Source of the DNA: Pachyseris speciosa
Taxonomy: Eukaryota > Cnidaria > Anthozoa > Scleractinia > Pachyseridae
Direction: 5' to 3'
NCBI GenBank assembly: GCA_016490735.1
Contig: JAEMWC010000080.1
Location: forward strand, 837,001 to 901,000
Length of the DNA stretch: 64,000 nucleotides
Shown: one piece after another, positions 36,898-48,700 of the stretch
Layout of the letters: each line of letters opens with the position of its first letter
Position numbering within the stretch: the stretch's first letter is position 1
Translations under genes and position numbers: made by a program
Notes under the pieces: model-generated
Databases searched by the model: none
Seen by the model: the letters and a program-made list of their open reading frames with translations, nothing else
What the model was told of the DNA's origin: nothing

Positions 36898-37910
36898 AAG
36901 TACTCTGCTCTTTTACTTATCCCGCGATCGTCACTTGATGAATATTACATTTTTCTCATACCATTACCAAGGTGAAAATCTTCACTGAGTCGTGTTTTTT
37001 GCCTGTTTACTCTTACTCGATTTTCGCTGTAACAGGGTGAAATCGGGAAAGGACTCTTGACAGTAAACGGGTCACCACTGTCCATAACTACTGGAGCCGG
37101 GTAGAAATATTCAGTGTCGCTGTTAGTCCTGTCCCAAAACTCCATCTTACTCTGCCTTGACTCCACCTTGCATAGGGTGGGACACCCTATGCAAGGCGGA
37201 GTAAGAGGGAGACTTGGGCGGACTATGTCGCTGTTTGTTTGGTTTTCGGTTACCGTCACTGAACAAATAAAATGTGCCCCTGGAAAAGAGGGTTTGTCCA
37301 CCGCTTTTAAATCCCAAACGCAAACGGGAGCGTAACAAGCGCAAAGAGAACATGAAAGGACTCGACCCTTAGTTAAAGGGGGAGGGGGTGGGGGTGAGTA
37401 TTGGGCATATTCCATCGGAATTTTTTTTATATACCTCTTATTAACCGAGTTCGATGTCCGTACTGCAAGTTACGGACCGAGTTTTCGCGCTTGTGCCATA
37501 AATCAACGAGGATCCGTAACTTACAGTACGGACCGAGAAAACGAGGTTAGTAATATATTTATTATATCTCTGAGGTTAATTCCGCGCCCGGGAAAGAAAA
37601 CTAGTTGAAGTCAGGCGGGCCGTACCGTAAAATACGGCCAGCAAAATTGACCAATCACAGCGCGCGTACTAACCTCTCTTGGTGAGAGATATAACAAATA
37701 GGGGGAAATGCCATTTCAAGCTTTTCTCCGGGAAACGGGGACCATAAATCAAGATATGGTAAACCGCTCAGAAGTTAGTTAACTTTAGGGTTTGAGTAGA
37801 TGTCAGTCTTTGGGATAATTGATGGTCATTTCCGGAAAGAGAGCCGTCTACAAAATGAAGGACGGGACATCTCCCCCTTCAGAAGAAAACATACGACAAC
37901 TTATTAATGC

Positions 37911-38768
37911 TCCCGGGGGGATACTTGACCCACGTTTGGATTTTGGGTGCCGCTGGGGGCTTGAAACCCTGACCCTGTTTAGGACAATAATATACCCTGT
38001 TCAGGGCAATAGGCTCTTACCGATAGTGCTCGTAAAAAAAGCAAAAAATGCTTAAAGCAGTGCTTGTTTTTTGCCAAAAAGGTGCTAAAATAATTAAAAA
38101 GTGCTCGTGGGTTACATAAAAATGCTCACTCTTTCCTTGGCCTTGGACGACATAAATAAAGATTGTGCTTTTTAACACAAAATTATACAAATAATCAGTC
38201 GAAAATCCAAAATAATGCTAGCAGTGCTTTTTGGGATAAAATGTAAAAAAATGCTCGCGAAGCCAAATAATGCCAAAAAAGTGCTAGCCTTCTATTTAGG
38301 ACAAAGAACAACATCGTATATCCACATTCTCTTGTTGTACATAAGTGTTTTATTGGCAATTGTTGTCGCGTTTAAAGGCCCATTTCACTTAGCACACGTG
38401 ATGTTCTACCCATTGAAACGTGAACACTAATCACAACAGAAATATAGCACATTACGTAAAAGCGAAAGCATTAATTTCGAGGTGAATCTCAAGTGGAAAC
38501 TTAATTCACGGGAATCTCTATTCACTAAATGTGTTACCTTAAAGGAAAGCATGAGAAAAAATGGACCACGAAATTCATTTACCAACGATTTCGGATTGAT
38601 AAGTAGTCAACGACAGTCTTGAAACCATACCCTGTCTAGGACGGATCCAGACCCTTTTTAGGACAGGCTCGCTTGAAATTATATACCCGGTTTATGGCAG
38701 AGGGACCAAAAACCATACCCTATCCAGCGGCACGTCCCCGTATAGGCCATATAGGAGAGTACCCCACC
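37911..38768. mobile_element. TIR-like element with GGGGATAC / GTACCCC ends
   Basis: The left end (ATACTTGACCC, GTGCCGCTGG, CCCTGTTTAGGAC) is mirrored at the right end (CCTGTCTAGGAC, CCAGCGGCACG, GAGTACCCC). The arms are diverged and more than 100 bases long. The core has AAAAAGTGCTCG and AAAATGCT units. Confidence 0.55.
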
Positions 38769-38861
38769 CCCCCCCCCACCCCCTCCGGTTAATGCTAAAG
38801 CTAAGTTCGGCGGTACTCTTTGATAGAAAACGGTAAGAAACAAGCAAGGCTGGTTACACGG

Positions 38862-39537
38862 CTATACTCTTTGATAGGCATGAATAGATTGTGCTAGTAA
38901 ATTCAGGAAAAGTTGCTTCACAATATACCCAGAAGTTGCTCTAAAGTTGCTCAAATATCAAAAAGTTGCCACCTAAATTTAGAAAAGTTGCTTGCTCTCT
39001 AGAGTCGTTTTGCTTTAGATAAATATTCAAAACGTCTTTGTTTGTTTGTTGCCATTTAAACATTGTCATTAAATATTCTTACAATCATTAAAAGAGGCCA
39101 AAACCCATTGTTATATGACAAATATAAATACTATGTTGTAATCAATATACTCTTTGCCATGATAATGACTCTCAGCAAATACCAAGATGGCCGCGGCAGG
39201 CTCTATGTTGCAGCGAATAACCGCTGGATTTAAGCGCCCGTTAGATAGATAGCCGCTGTCCAGATTTCGTGGGCGTAATACAAGTGTTATTTTATTGTCA
39301 TTTTATTGTATATCCTTAGTTTTAATAAAATCAGTTTTGATAAAACCAGTTTTAATAAAATCCTTCGAAATGAAACGACCTTTTATGGTTTGGATCGGTT
39401 TTATATCAATTTGTTGCTCAAAAGTTGCCAAGGAAGGCAAAAGTTGCCCTAGGTTGCTGGTACTACAAAGAGTTGCTCAAAACGCTAAAAGTGGCTCAAA
39501 AGTTGCCGAGTACAATCTATTTATGCCTACTCTTTGA
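38862..39537. mobile_element. TIR element with AAAAGTTGC-rich interior
   Basis: Left CTTTGATAGGCATGAATAGA and right TCTATTTATGCCTACTCTTT are inverted relatives. Both subterminal regions contain many AAAAGTTGC motifs in direct order, unlike a simple hairpin. No intact frame. Confidence 0.6.
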
Positions 39538-39766
39538 CGTCAGCAAAGTTAGATGACCAATGTATATTCCTGAAAATTTAATAATCAAAGACGATTTTTG
39601 GCAATAATTTTTTTCTTGGATAATTGAATGGTTGGCATGTGTGTACGTGCGAATATGCTCCTACTTCGAAGAGTACTGATTGTTTGCGGAACGAATGAAA
39701 GCTGGTGAACGGGAAAGATCTAATAAGCGTCTACCAAAGAAGTTTTTTCACGCTCCCCTGCATTAC

Positions 39767-39783
39767 ATACATACATACATACA
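39767..39783. repeat. Short (CATA)n microsatellite
   Basis: Four to five CATA units at the start of an AT-rich stretch (39784-40000) that may be the 3' end of an old retroelement. Confidence 0.7.
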
Positions 39784-40483
39784 TAATTTATTTGATATTG
39801 CAGGTTAGAATACAGGCAACTAATTAAAGCTGATGTGGACCTGCCTAATAATCAAATAAATATATAAAACGATAAAATAAACAATTATAGATAGATAAGT
39901 TATAAAGTTAACTATATACATACAGCTAAAACCTATATACAATTATATAAAAAATTTAAATGTTACAAACCACACTCCAAACCCCACTCGCAAACCTCTA
40001 CTGAGGAAGTTGTTTTCCTATAGGAAAAAATACGTTTTTGCCATACACTTAAAGTGTTGTAATGCCACTCTCGACATCTAAGGCAGATAAATTAGACTTT
40101 TTTTCAGGTATTAAAGGCAACGATCTATTGACACTACTTGAAAGCGCACCTAAAATTTAGTTTTAAGAGTCACGTCTTATCGCAAAATAGTGAAAAAAGT
40201 CGAAAAATTTACAAACGTCTGTATGCTGGGGGGCACTCCCCCTCCCCAACCCCCAAAACGTCTGTTAAATTTTCCCGCTTTGCGAAGCTATAACTTTCTG
40301 ATTTTAAAAGATACGACTCCCAAACTTGATTACCTGGGAGTGACTAATTACCCGGGCTGCGCGCGTCTCGTGCGGCGCCCGGGTCTAGAACTACCGACGG
40401 TTCTCGAATTCTTTTTCGTCGTCCAGTATCATCCGCAAATGGCACTTCCGGCGTTTCTGCGCAAGCGCTAACTATTTTTAACA

Positions 40484-40933
40484 ACAGTGATGCGTGTTGT
40501 CACGTATGGGAAAATGTCGATTCATCTTGTGGCTTTTGAAGTCTGAACAAACAATATGTTAAGAGAAGTGTCTATGCGAATGTTTGGAAGTTCAACGGCG
40601 AGAAGAAAGTTTTTAACATGAGTAAACTGAACGGCAGATGGACTGCCGTGTTTCCCCGTGTCTGCTTTAGTAGACAGCGAGTAGTCTCTAATTTTGGCGA
40701 CGGATTGTGGGGGCACGTGCGCGCGCGAAGTTGCGAGGAGACGCGACGCGAGGGAAGCGCCAAAAATTAGAGACTACAGACAAAGGGAGTTTGACCTTTC
40801 ACGGCCGAGTGATTCGAGTGTAAATCTCATATCAACAGCAAGAATGACGCCTGTTGTCACGTATCGGAAAACGTCGATTCACCTTGTGTTTTTGAAGTCT
40901 GAACAACTAATATGTTAAGACAAGTGTCTATTA
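40484..40933. repeat. Pair of about 90-base direct repeats
   Basis: 40484-40577 and 40843-40933 both read GTTGTCACGTAT ... TTTGAAGTCTGAACAA ... AATATGTTAAGA. Between them lies an inverted pair (TAGTCTCTAATTTTGGC at 40681 and its complement at 40762). The second copy runs directly into the repeat at 40934. Confidence 0.75.
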
Positions 40934-41165
40934 CGGAATCCGAGGTGGCTCAGCCACTTTTGTTTTCATTTTCATTTTGGTTTGCATTTCTCTTCGGCGT
41001 TTTCAATTTCGTTTGCATTTTTGATTGTATTTGCATTTTTCCGCGGTGCGCTTGCGGTTTTAAGTTTCGTTTCGTTTCTGTCATCACTTGCCACATCAGT
41101 TTTCATTTTCATTTCGATTTTTCATTGTTGCTTTTCATTTTGACTTTTTCGTGACGTCAAAATTA
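40934..41165 (+). mobile_element. Repeat element shared with 58.8 kb (plus copy)
   Basis: Starts CGGAATCCGAGGTGGCTCAG and continues with ttttcatttt-rich sequence ending CTTTTTCGTGACGTCAAAAT. The reverse copy at 58790-59035 matches almost throughout. The open frame through it is composition-driven and not a gene. Confidence 0.8.
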
Positions 41166-41747
41166 AAATGGAGAGCAAATACCCATTATGTGTGACGTCA
41201 AAATCAAAATGGAGAGTAAAACTTCCTTATAAGGAAAGCCATTATCAATCGACTAAAGATTGTCCTAAGTGGGTGATGACAGAGATGATGATGCCCAAGC
41301 GAGCGATGGCAGAGGCCAGAGGACAAATGTCTTCCTCAGTGAACTTTTTTTGCGGGATCAAGAACTTATGATAGGATTAAATAAAACATACCTGTTGCTG
41401 TTTTTCATACTACAAAAAGTGTCATTTAAGGCAAATTTTTTAAATATAATTGAAAATTGTCATATTTCATAGTTCTGATATATGAGACGTTCTAAAGGTG
41501 TTAACTACAATCGCCTTTGTTTTCACACCTTGCACGTGTCTAATCGTAATTCAATTGAGAGCAATCAACAAGAGTAGTTGACCTCTCTTGGTACCGAGTT
41601 CACCACGTGCAAGCTACGCGCAAGTAAAGATATAGTGCATTGCATCGTAGTTGATATCAGTTGTTTACTCGATAAGCCATTTCTTTACGATTTTATATCA
41701 TCAACCATTCCATTCATCTTCCTTGTAGAGAGTCAACACTGTTTCAG

Positions 41748-42690
41748 AATTTACCTTTGACGATTACAGCAAAGCCATTGTGGAGGTAACAATTTTTTTA
41801 TGGTTACTGTTGATCTATATCTACGAGCACTTTATTTGACCAAGTAAGCGTAGTTCACTTTAGCTCTCAAGTTTTAGACATGTGATAACTTTGAAAACGG
41901 CATCGCGCTCAAGCTAGCAGCTCGTCTGTTGCCATTATCGCCAACTTTCAATTAATTCAGTCTTGGCTGCTCGTTGATCACAGGAATCATCTTTGACGTC
42001 GCATTCCCTGGCGCCTGTGAAAGGTTTTGGTGTTTCTCTGAACAAGGTAAGAATTACCTAACAATAACCGCGCTACGTGACCAATTTTAGTATAAAATTT
42101 CATGTAAGGTTAATTAAAAGTCCCCTTTTTTGCCTTATAGAGCAGCGTTTCGTGTCATTCATCAAAGCAATTAAACGATCCTGTTTCCAGCTTCGTTCCA
42201 CATGGTTAGTATATTGAAGACCGGCATATGAAATATTAAGTGGATTTGGATTAACACCTGCTAGGTTTGTCTTTGCCAGAACTCACCCAAAGTTCTGTTT
42301 ACACGTATTATATTTTTTCATAAGATCGTCGTGACGCTAAAGCAAAATATATAAATAAACTGGGAATTGAACGAGAGCCAACCAGAGAGGGTGGGGGAGG
42401 GTGTGGAAAAAGAAAAGAAATTAAATAGAAAACTTCCAGGGATAGTCTATGTATGCACGGGTATGTGTGATTATCAGTGTTAACGGTTTCTCTTTTTTGA
42501 CAACCTGTTTCTCTGAATCAAAAAACCTCATTATTAAATTTACCGTTTTTTGATTTTTTGATTCAGAGAGGCTCCCCCGATGTATTTCAGGCTAATTTGT
42601 ATGATTTTCAAACTTGGATGCAATTCATAATTAGAGATTTTGTCCTGATATATTTATAGAATTGTACCTTAAATCTCACATGCCCAGAAG

Positions 42691-42738
<48 letters not shown>

Positions 42739-45700
42739 CACTTTATTTAAGTCTCAAATGTATTTAGCCGAGCACAGATGCTCTACTAATTGGGGAGACT
42801 AAATCAAATCAACTCTAAATAAATCAAATAAAATCAAATGTTGGTTTTGGGGAGAGGGGAAAACCGGAGTACCCGGAGAAAAACCTCTCGGAGAAGAGTA
42901 GAGAACCAACAAACTCAGTCCACTAATGACGCCGAGTCCGGGAATCGAACCCGGGACACATTGGTGGAAGGCGAGCGCTCTCACCACTGCACCAACTCTG
43001 CTCCCCCATAATGTCTTGGCGCAGATGGAGCGGTGCGGCAAAGATGTGGGAATCTCGACCGGTGGGTTTTAGTTTTATAGTTTGTCAGCGTAGCGTGTTG
43101 ATAAAAACATACAGCCGGCTTCTCTTTCGCTGAGTTGTCGCCCAACTTAACTTGTAATGTACTGATGTTTAGTATTTTGGTGAATGAAACTCACATGGCT
43201 GTATTCTTTGTGTGGCAGATGCGTTTGTGATGCAATCCTTCCGCGTGGATAAAGTCTCTTTTAAGGGAGAATGGTACATTGCCGCACACGAGATTGGCAT
43301 CGCAATAAAGGAGCATATTGGCAGTGGGAGGATGAGAGAATGCCATAAGGCTATTATTTCAAATTTTCCGACGCAATTTGCCGTGCAGGCCCCCAATGGA
43401 TGGGTTGCCAAATTTACAAACCTGAAGTGCCCGGCAACGCGTACGACTTGTGTAGAAAGGTAGGCGTTTGAGCCGGTAAAATCCAGTTGCGGTGCTATAC
43501 AGTACTCTTATGCTCATACAATGCGAGTGGATAGTGTTGTCGTTGTTGTTAGCTTTGGTAGCTTTGCCACTTTTTAAAGAAACAGGAAAAGTGAAAGTGT
43601 TATCTTGGTTTGGCATCGTTAATATCCAGCTTAATCGCCATGGCCCTAAGTTGTAGTGGGTTTGTCATTCTCTTTTTCCATAAGTAAAACGCCACCGCCT
43701 GACCGATTATCGAGTCAGCTTACTTTTACAAAATTTCAAAGGGTAGGGTTTAAAGGTGCAAATGTCTCCCACAGAAAACATTGAAAACTATATTTTCCGT
43801 AGTTGTCTTTATTCCAAACTAAATAACCAAATGAAACTGTGTAATGATATTCACACAACAATTTGAAAGTCATCAGTTAAAAGCCACAACTTCCCCTCCA
43901 CCCCTCGGGTTGGGATGACGCTAGGAGTTGAAAACGGGAATCAAAGTTCTCTTTTGCACTGTCGATAGATAAACCACTGAGTATGTTCTTTATCCGTTCA
44001 GGACGCCCAGACACAAGCAATTGCGGAAAAGACGGGGAAAATTTTTCGCCACACTATCAAGGGCCTTGCAGGATTTGGAGAATTTCCTAGGTATCTATTT
44101 AATATGGTATATGTACTGAAGATATAATTACAATGCATTCTTAAGTTATGTTACACACAAATACACACAGCCACACACTTATTCGAAATTAAACAGTGTG
44201 TGTTTATGTATGTTTGTGTTACCTAACACGATATGTTGTCGCCACGCGGCTTTTAAAATGCGATAATGACTTTATGAAAGATTTTATTTTATTAGCTTCG
44301 CCAAACAAAAAGATGAGTGACACCAAGAAAAAAATGTACGTATAGACACAGGAGTGCAGGCGAGGACACCACAACAGCGAGCACCAATTACTGCGGGCCC
44401 ATAACACGGATCACACTAAGAACTCTGAAAAATTACAATATTATCTAAAAACAATAGGTAATGCCCCCCCTAAATTAAGGGCAACATTACAGGACAAGCA
44501 AACAGATTTAAAAGAGCGAGGGTCACCAGGGTGTAGGAGGCGACAAGAGCTTGTTTATACTAAGGGCAGCTTTAAAAGAACTGAAAGAGCAAGCAACAGA
44601 TAGACTAAGGTCTGTAGCAAGAGCATTCCATATTCTGCTGGTTCTGTTAAAAAGCGATCTTTGAAAGGTAGTTGTTTTACAGGGCCTAATAAAAAAATAA
44701 AGTGATCTAGTTCTTGTTGGGGCTTGTATCCGAGGAATAACAGTTGGATTAATTTCAACACGCCCAGTTACGGCGGCCTAGCACTGAGACTGTGGCCGAT
44801 GTTTATTACTTTTTGTGCATCCCCTTTTCATTTTGGTCCTTTTTATGTGCTACTGCTGGTCCCTTTGTGTGTTCGTGTTCTCAAAGAATCTGCAAAGCTT
44901 TATACAATGACATAGACACGTGAACCAAAATTCGGCTAAAATAACAATAATTGCGGATGAACGTGACGTCAGCAATAAACAACAACCGATCAATCAATCA
45001 ATCAAGTTTCTTTATGCATTATTTAGATATAATAGTTAAGATAGAGCAGATTTGTTGTTATGCGCACAGTAACCAAAGTAGCGAAAGCTGCAGTACAATA
45101 CAGACGCGGAATACACTCATAGTTCTCGCTGCTGTTTCCTTTGTTATTATTGTCATTGTTATAGCTATTATCGTTGTAGCTGTTTTTAGTTTTTATTTAC
45201 TTACTTTTTTGTCTGGTTATTTTCGATAGAATAATCCCATCCTTTCTTGTTCAACGGAAAGGGACCGCCGAGTTCTTCACCGTTGAACCAAGGATAATCA
45301 GCAAAGGACTGATGGTGTACCCACTCAACTGGATCAAACCAGTGTAGTGGGCCAAAAATGCTTGGCATTCGCACACAGGTCAATGACCTTTACTCGCCGC
45401 AAATTTATTATCTGCGATGTACAAGGTGAGGAATAAGCCTTTGGTCAGTCAGTGCAATCGCGATATTTTCTTTAAGCTTGTAAATCACTGCTACCTCTTA
45501 TACCCATTTCTCCTTCACTGTAGTGATTTGCTTTGTTTTCCTTTGTGAATTCTTCATGAAAGAAACTTTATCTTGCAACCCGTGCTTGACTTAATCTCAG
45601 GAACTAACGCATGTTCCATCTACATTTTCACATTGTTCAAGGAACAGACGATGCGCTAACAGACCTCCAAGTAGCGTCGGTGGACACAGAGTAAGTTTGC

Positions 45701-48700
45701 GGAATTTATTGTTCAAAGTATAACATTTTTTTTACATTCACATTGCATCATTCAAAATTATGTGTTAATACAATCAAAAACATTTGTTTCCTGCTCCGGA
45801 AACATAATAAAAGTTAAAAGTTTTACAAACTCGGAGCTAAAAGTTAAAACTTATGAAATATTTCGTCCGTTTTTTTCAACCGGACTTCATCAGTCAATGA
45901 TATGAATGTTAAAAAGATGAATTTTAAAAAAGGGGTTTTAACGCCTCTTGGGGGTTAGAATTGTGTCATAGATAGCTGCTAATTCGTAACCATTGTCTCT
46001 GTTTAACGCCGGTTTCGTAAGTTTAATTTGAATAGCTTCTTTTATCCTGCGTTTGAAGGTGTTACCTTCGGTTGATAGTACTTTTGTCTTATTTGGGTCC
46101 ACCGAGTGGCCCTCCAGGCGACAATGCTCGTGAATAGCTGATGAACTTCTTGATTGGTGTTCTTTCACTCTGATTTCCAGAGAGCGGGCCGTTTCGCCAA
46201 CGTACTCCTTGTTACACTTCTCACAATGGATCTGGTACACAGTACAGTATACCATACAGTATACCATACATCAAAGGAATCTCGGAACGCCTGCAAAGAG
46301 CTTTCAAGGCACACGAGGTCACACTTATTCATAAGCCCGTCAATTCTCTAAGATCACAATTGGTACGTGTCAAGGACACAACTGTCAATCTCAAGAAATG
46401 CGGTACTGTGTACCAGATCCATTGTGAGAAGTGTAACAAGGAGTACGTTGGCGAAACGGCCCGCTCTCTGGAAATCAGAGTGAAAGAACACCAATCAAGA
46501 AGTTCATCAGCTATTCACGAGCATTGTCGCCTGGAGGGCCACTCGGTGGACCCAAATAAGACAAAAGTACTATCAACCGAAGGTAACACCTTCAAGCGCA
46601 GGATAAAAGAAGCTATTCAAATTAAACTTACGAAACCGGCGTTAAACAGAGACAATGGTTACGAATTAGCAGCTATCTATGACACAATTCTAACCCCCAA
46701 GAGGCGTTAAAACCCCTTTTTTAAAATTCATCCTTTTAACATTCATATCATTGACTGATGAAGTCCGGTTGAAAAAAACGGACGAAATATTTCATAAGTT
46801 TTAACTTTTAGCTCCGAGTTTGTAAAACTTTTAACTTTTATTATGTGTTAATAGGTTGTTTGGCGTCGGAAACCTCGGCGAGGACGTTTTCACAACGTTT
46901 GAGATTTCACACGGATGTAACCGCTTCTGTAAACTTCTTGGTCTCGACGGCAAGGAAGGTAGATATCATTCTATGCATGAATTGTCACTTAAATGACTTT
47001 TAGTCAGGAGTTGGTTGAAACTTATTAAGTGTTTTTATTATGTTTTTAGGCAGTGGTAGTGGCTTCACGCCAAACCGTGTTCGCTAACTAATCTCAGGCT
47101 CTTGCTAAAATGACTAGCATCTGTCGTAAAATACTGTGGTTTTCTATTTTTTTGTTGTCATTACAGTCCTGTCAGTTAAAGACACTTTTTACTTTACTTC
47201 CAGCTGTTTGTCAAGACCAGGAATTTGTTGTGCTGCGAAATATGGGCATCACAGCCAAAGACGTGGTAGCAAATATTCTGGTAAGATTTGTAACATTTCG
47301 AGTTAAACTACAAGACTTTACGTGGTTACGTTTGCACCTCACAGCACAAAATAAAAAAAAAATGTTAATTTCTTATCTTGTTAAATGACAAATAGAATGA
47401 CTTGACAGCCATAATGCGTGGGGAAAAGGAGTGCACCCGAATGGACCAGTTCAAAATGGGGAACATCCATCAGAGAGCGCTACTTCCGCCGCCTGCAGAT
47501 GCACTGGTAAGCCGCTTGAAAGTCACGGACTATAACTATTAGAGTGGTTATTTTTGGTGTCAACAAAGGCCATAAATGACAAAACTATACGGTGTGGCGA
47601 AAGTATTCAAACATCTGGTAATTGACGTGAATTTCTACCGTTTTCATTCCGAACAGACTGATGTTGTTGCTGACGAACTGGTAAAGGTTTTTGGACCAGC
47701 CAGGCACAAAGAAGTTCTTTTGGTGCTTGTACCCGAGGTAAGACAATTGTTGTGTCATAAGTGCACCACAAGTAGTTGTTAAAAATATTGTGGAATCCTA
47801 ACATCTTAATACTTGACATAAAGTACACAGATGTACCTTACGGATGGTTCAACATTTTTGTAATAAAAAAAAAATAAATAGAAATCCCACGCCTTTAAAT
47901 ATCCTTCTTGATGTTATTACACTGTATAGGTCCGAGATCGTATAAGAACGATGGCGAATAGAAAAGAAGAGGTACGACATGTGCAAGTAAAAAGCGGCGC
48001 AGCAACAGAAAAGGAGATAAAGCTGCATCTTGTAAAGGGATACAACTAAAAAGGGCCTGTAGTTAATGGTACATGTTACCGTATCAAGAAATTGTCCGTT
48101 GTTGTGGTCAAATTCGCGTCTTTACAGCTCCAAAAAAAACCCTTTTGTTGTTTGTTGCGCTTAAAGAATTGTGCCGAGACACTGCGACGAATCGCCGATA
48201 ATGAATTTAAAATCGTCGCAAAATTGTCGGCGTGTCAAATTAACAGCTCTTGGAAGAGGAGTTTGAAGGTTTTCAGTCGTTGTAAAAACCTGTTTTATGA
48301 GGTATTGTTTTGCTGTACGCTATCGTTCAGAATGTTTTGTTTACTTTCTCTTACGCCATTCGTGAGTTTCACAGGTTTTTTGCACCGAGGTAGAGCCGAT
48401 TTGAATGTTACTAATCGAACGAAATCGAAATGAATCGAACACCAAACACCCAATTGTATTCGATTGAGTTCGGTAATCGAACACTATCGAACTCTCGCAA
48501 AACATTTTGATCAATCAAACGTTCGATCAAGTTCTATTGGTTTCGATTTGTCCTATTAAGCTCTATCGCACAATTTTTTTTTGGCTCCATTGTGTTCGAT
48601 TATAGAACTGATCCAAACCAATCATTCGATTAGGTTTGATTAATAACGATGGGGGATAAGCAATTTTGTCAGTACTTCGGTTTGGCCGAAGATTTAAATT

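Larger units (their letters stand above)
36160..41747. other. Repeat-rich intergenic region
   Basis: Apart from the PRAS40-like 3' UTR I see no supported host exon. Contents: a tRNA-like sequence (36826-36897), a 16-base-arm palindrome (37166-37203), an inverted pair around GTTACGGACC (about 37460-37535), TIR-like elements at 37911-38768 and 38862-39537, a CATA run, and a repeat shared with 58.8 kb. Confidence 0.55.
45773..46840. mobile_element. Head-to-head palindrome of two Penelope-like element 3' ends
   Basis: Two 5'-truncated copies lie in opposite orientation, 3' ends outwards: minus copy about 45803-46230 and plus copy about 46269-46840. The shared arms (about 45803-46230 and 46402-46843) are nearly identical. 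Each codes the GIY-YIG endonuclease of Penelope-like elements (VYQIHCEKCNKEYVGETARS, then RVKEHQ and HSVDPNKTKVL). TTATGTGTTAATA flanks the insert at 45760-45772 and 46841-46853, a 13-base target duplication. The junction shows a repeated ACAGTATACCAT. The right duplication ends one base before the exon at 46855. Confidence 0.85.

Noticed and set aside
36945..37415. 156-residue minus-strand open frame upstream of the repeat block
   Set aside because: It crosses a perfect palindrome, starts with a low-complexity proline run and has no splice partners or family features.
40912..41154. Phe-rich open frame, mirrored at 58809-59024
   Set aside because: The frame follows from a ttttcatttt-rich repeat; both copies are the same mobile repeat, not a protein family.
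44219..44761. LINE coding fragment on the minus strand
   Set aside because: The frames are short and I cannot match any reverse-transcriptase or tail motif, so it is left as unassigned intron.
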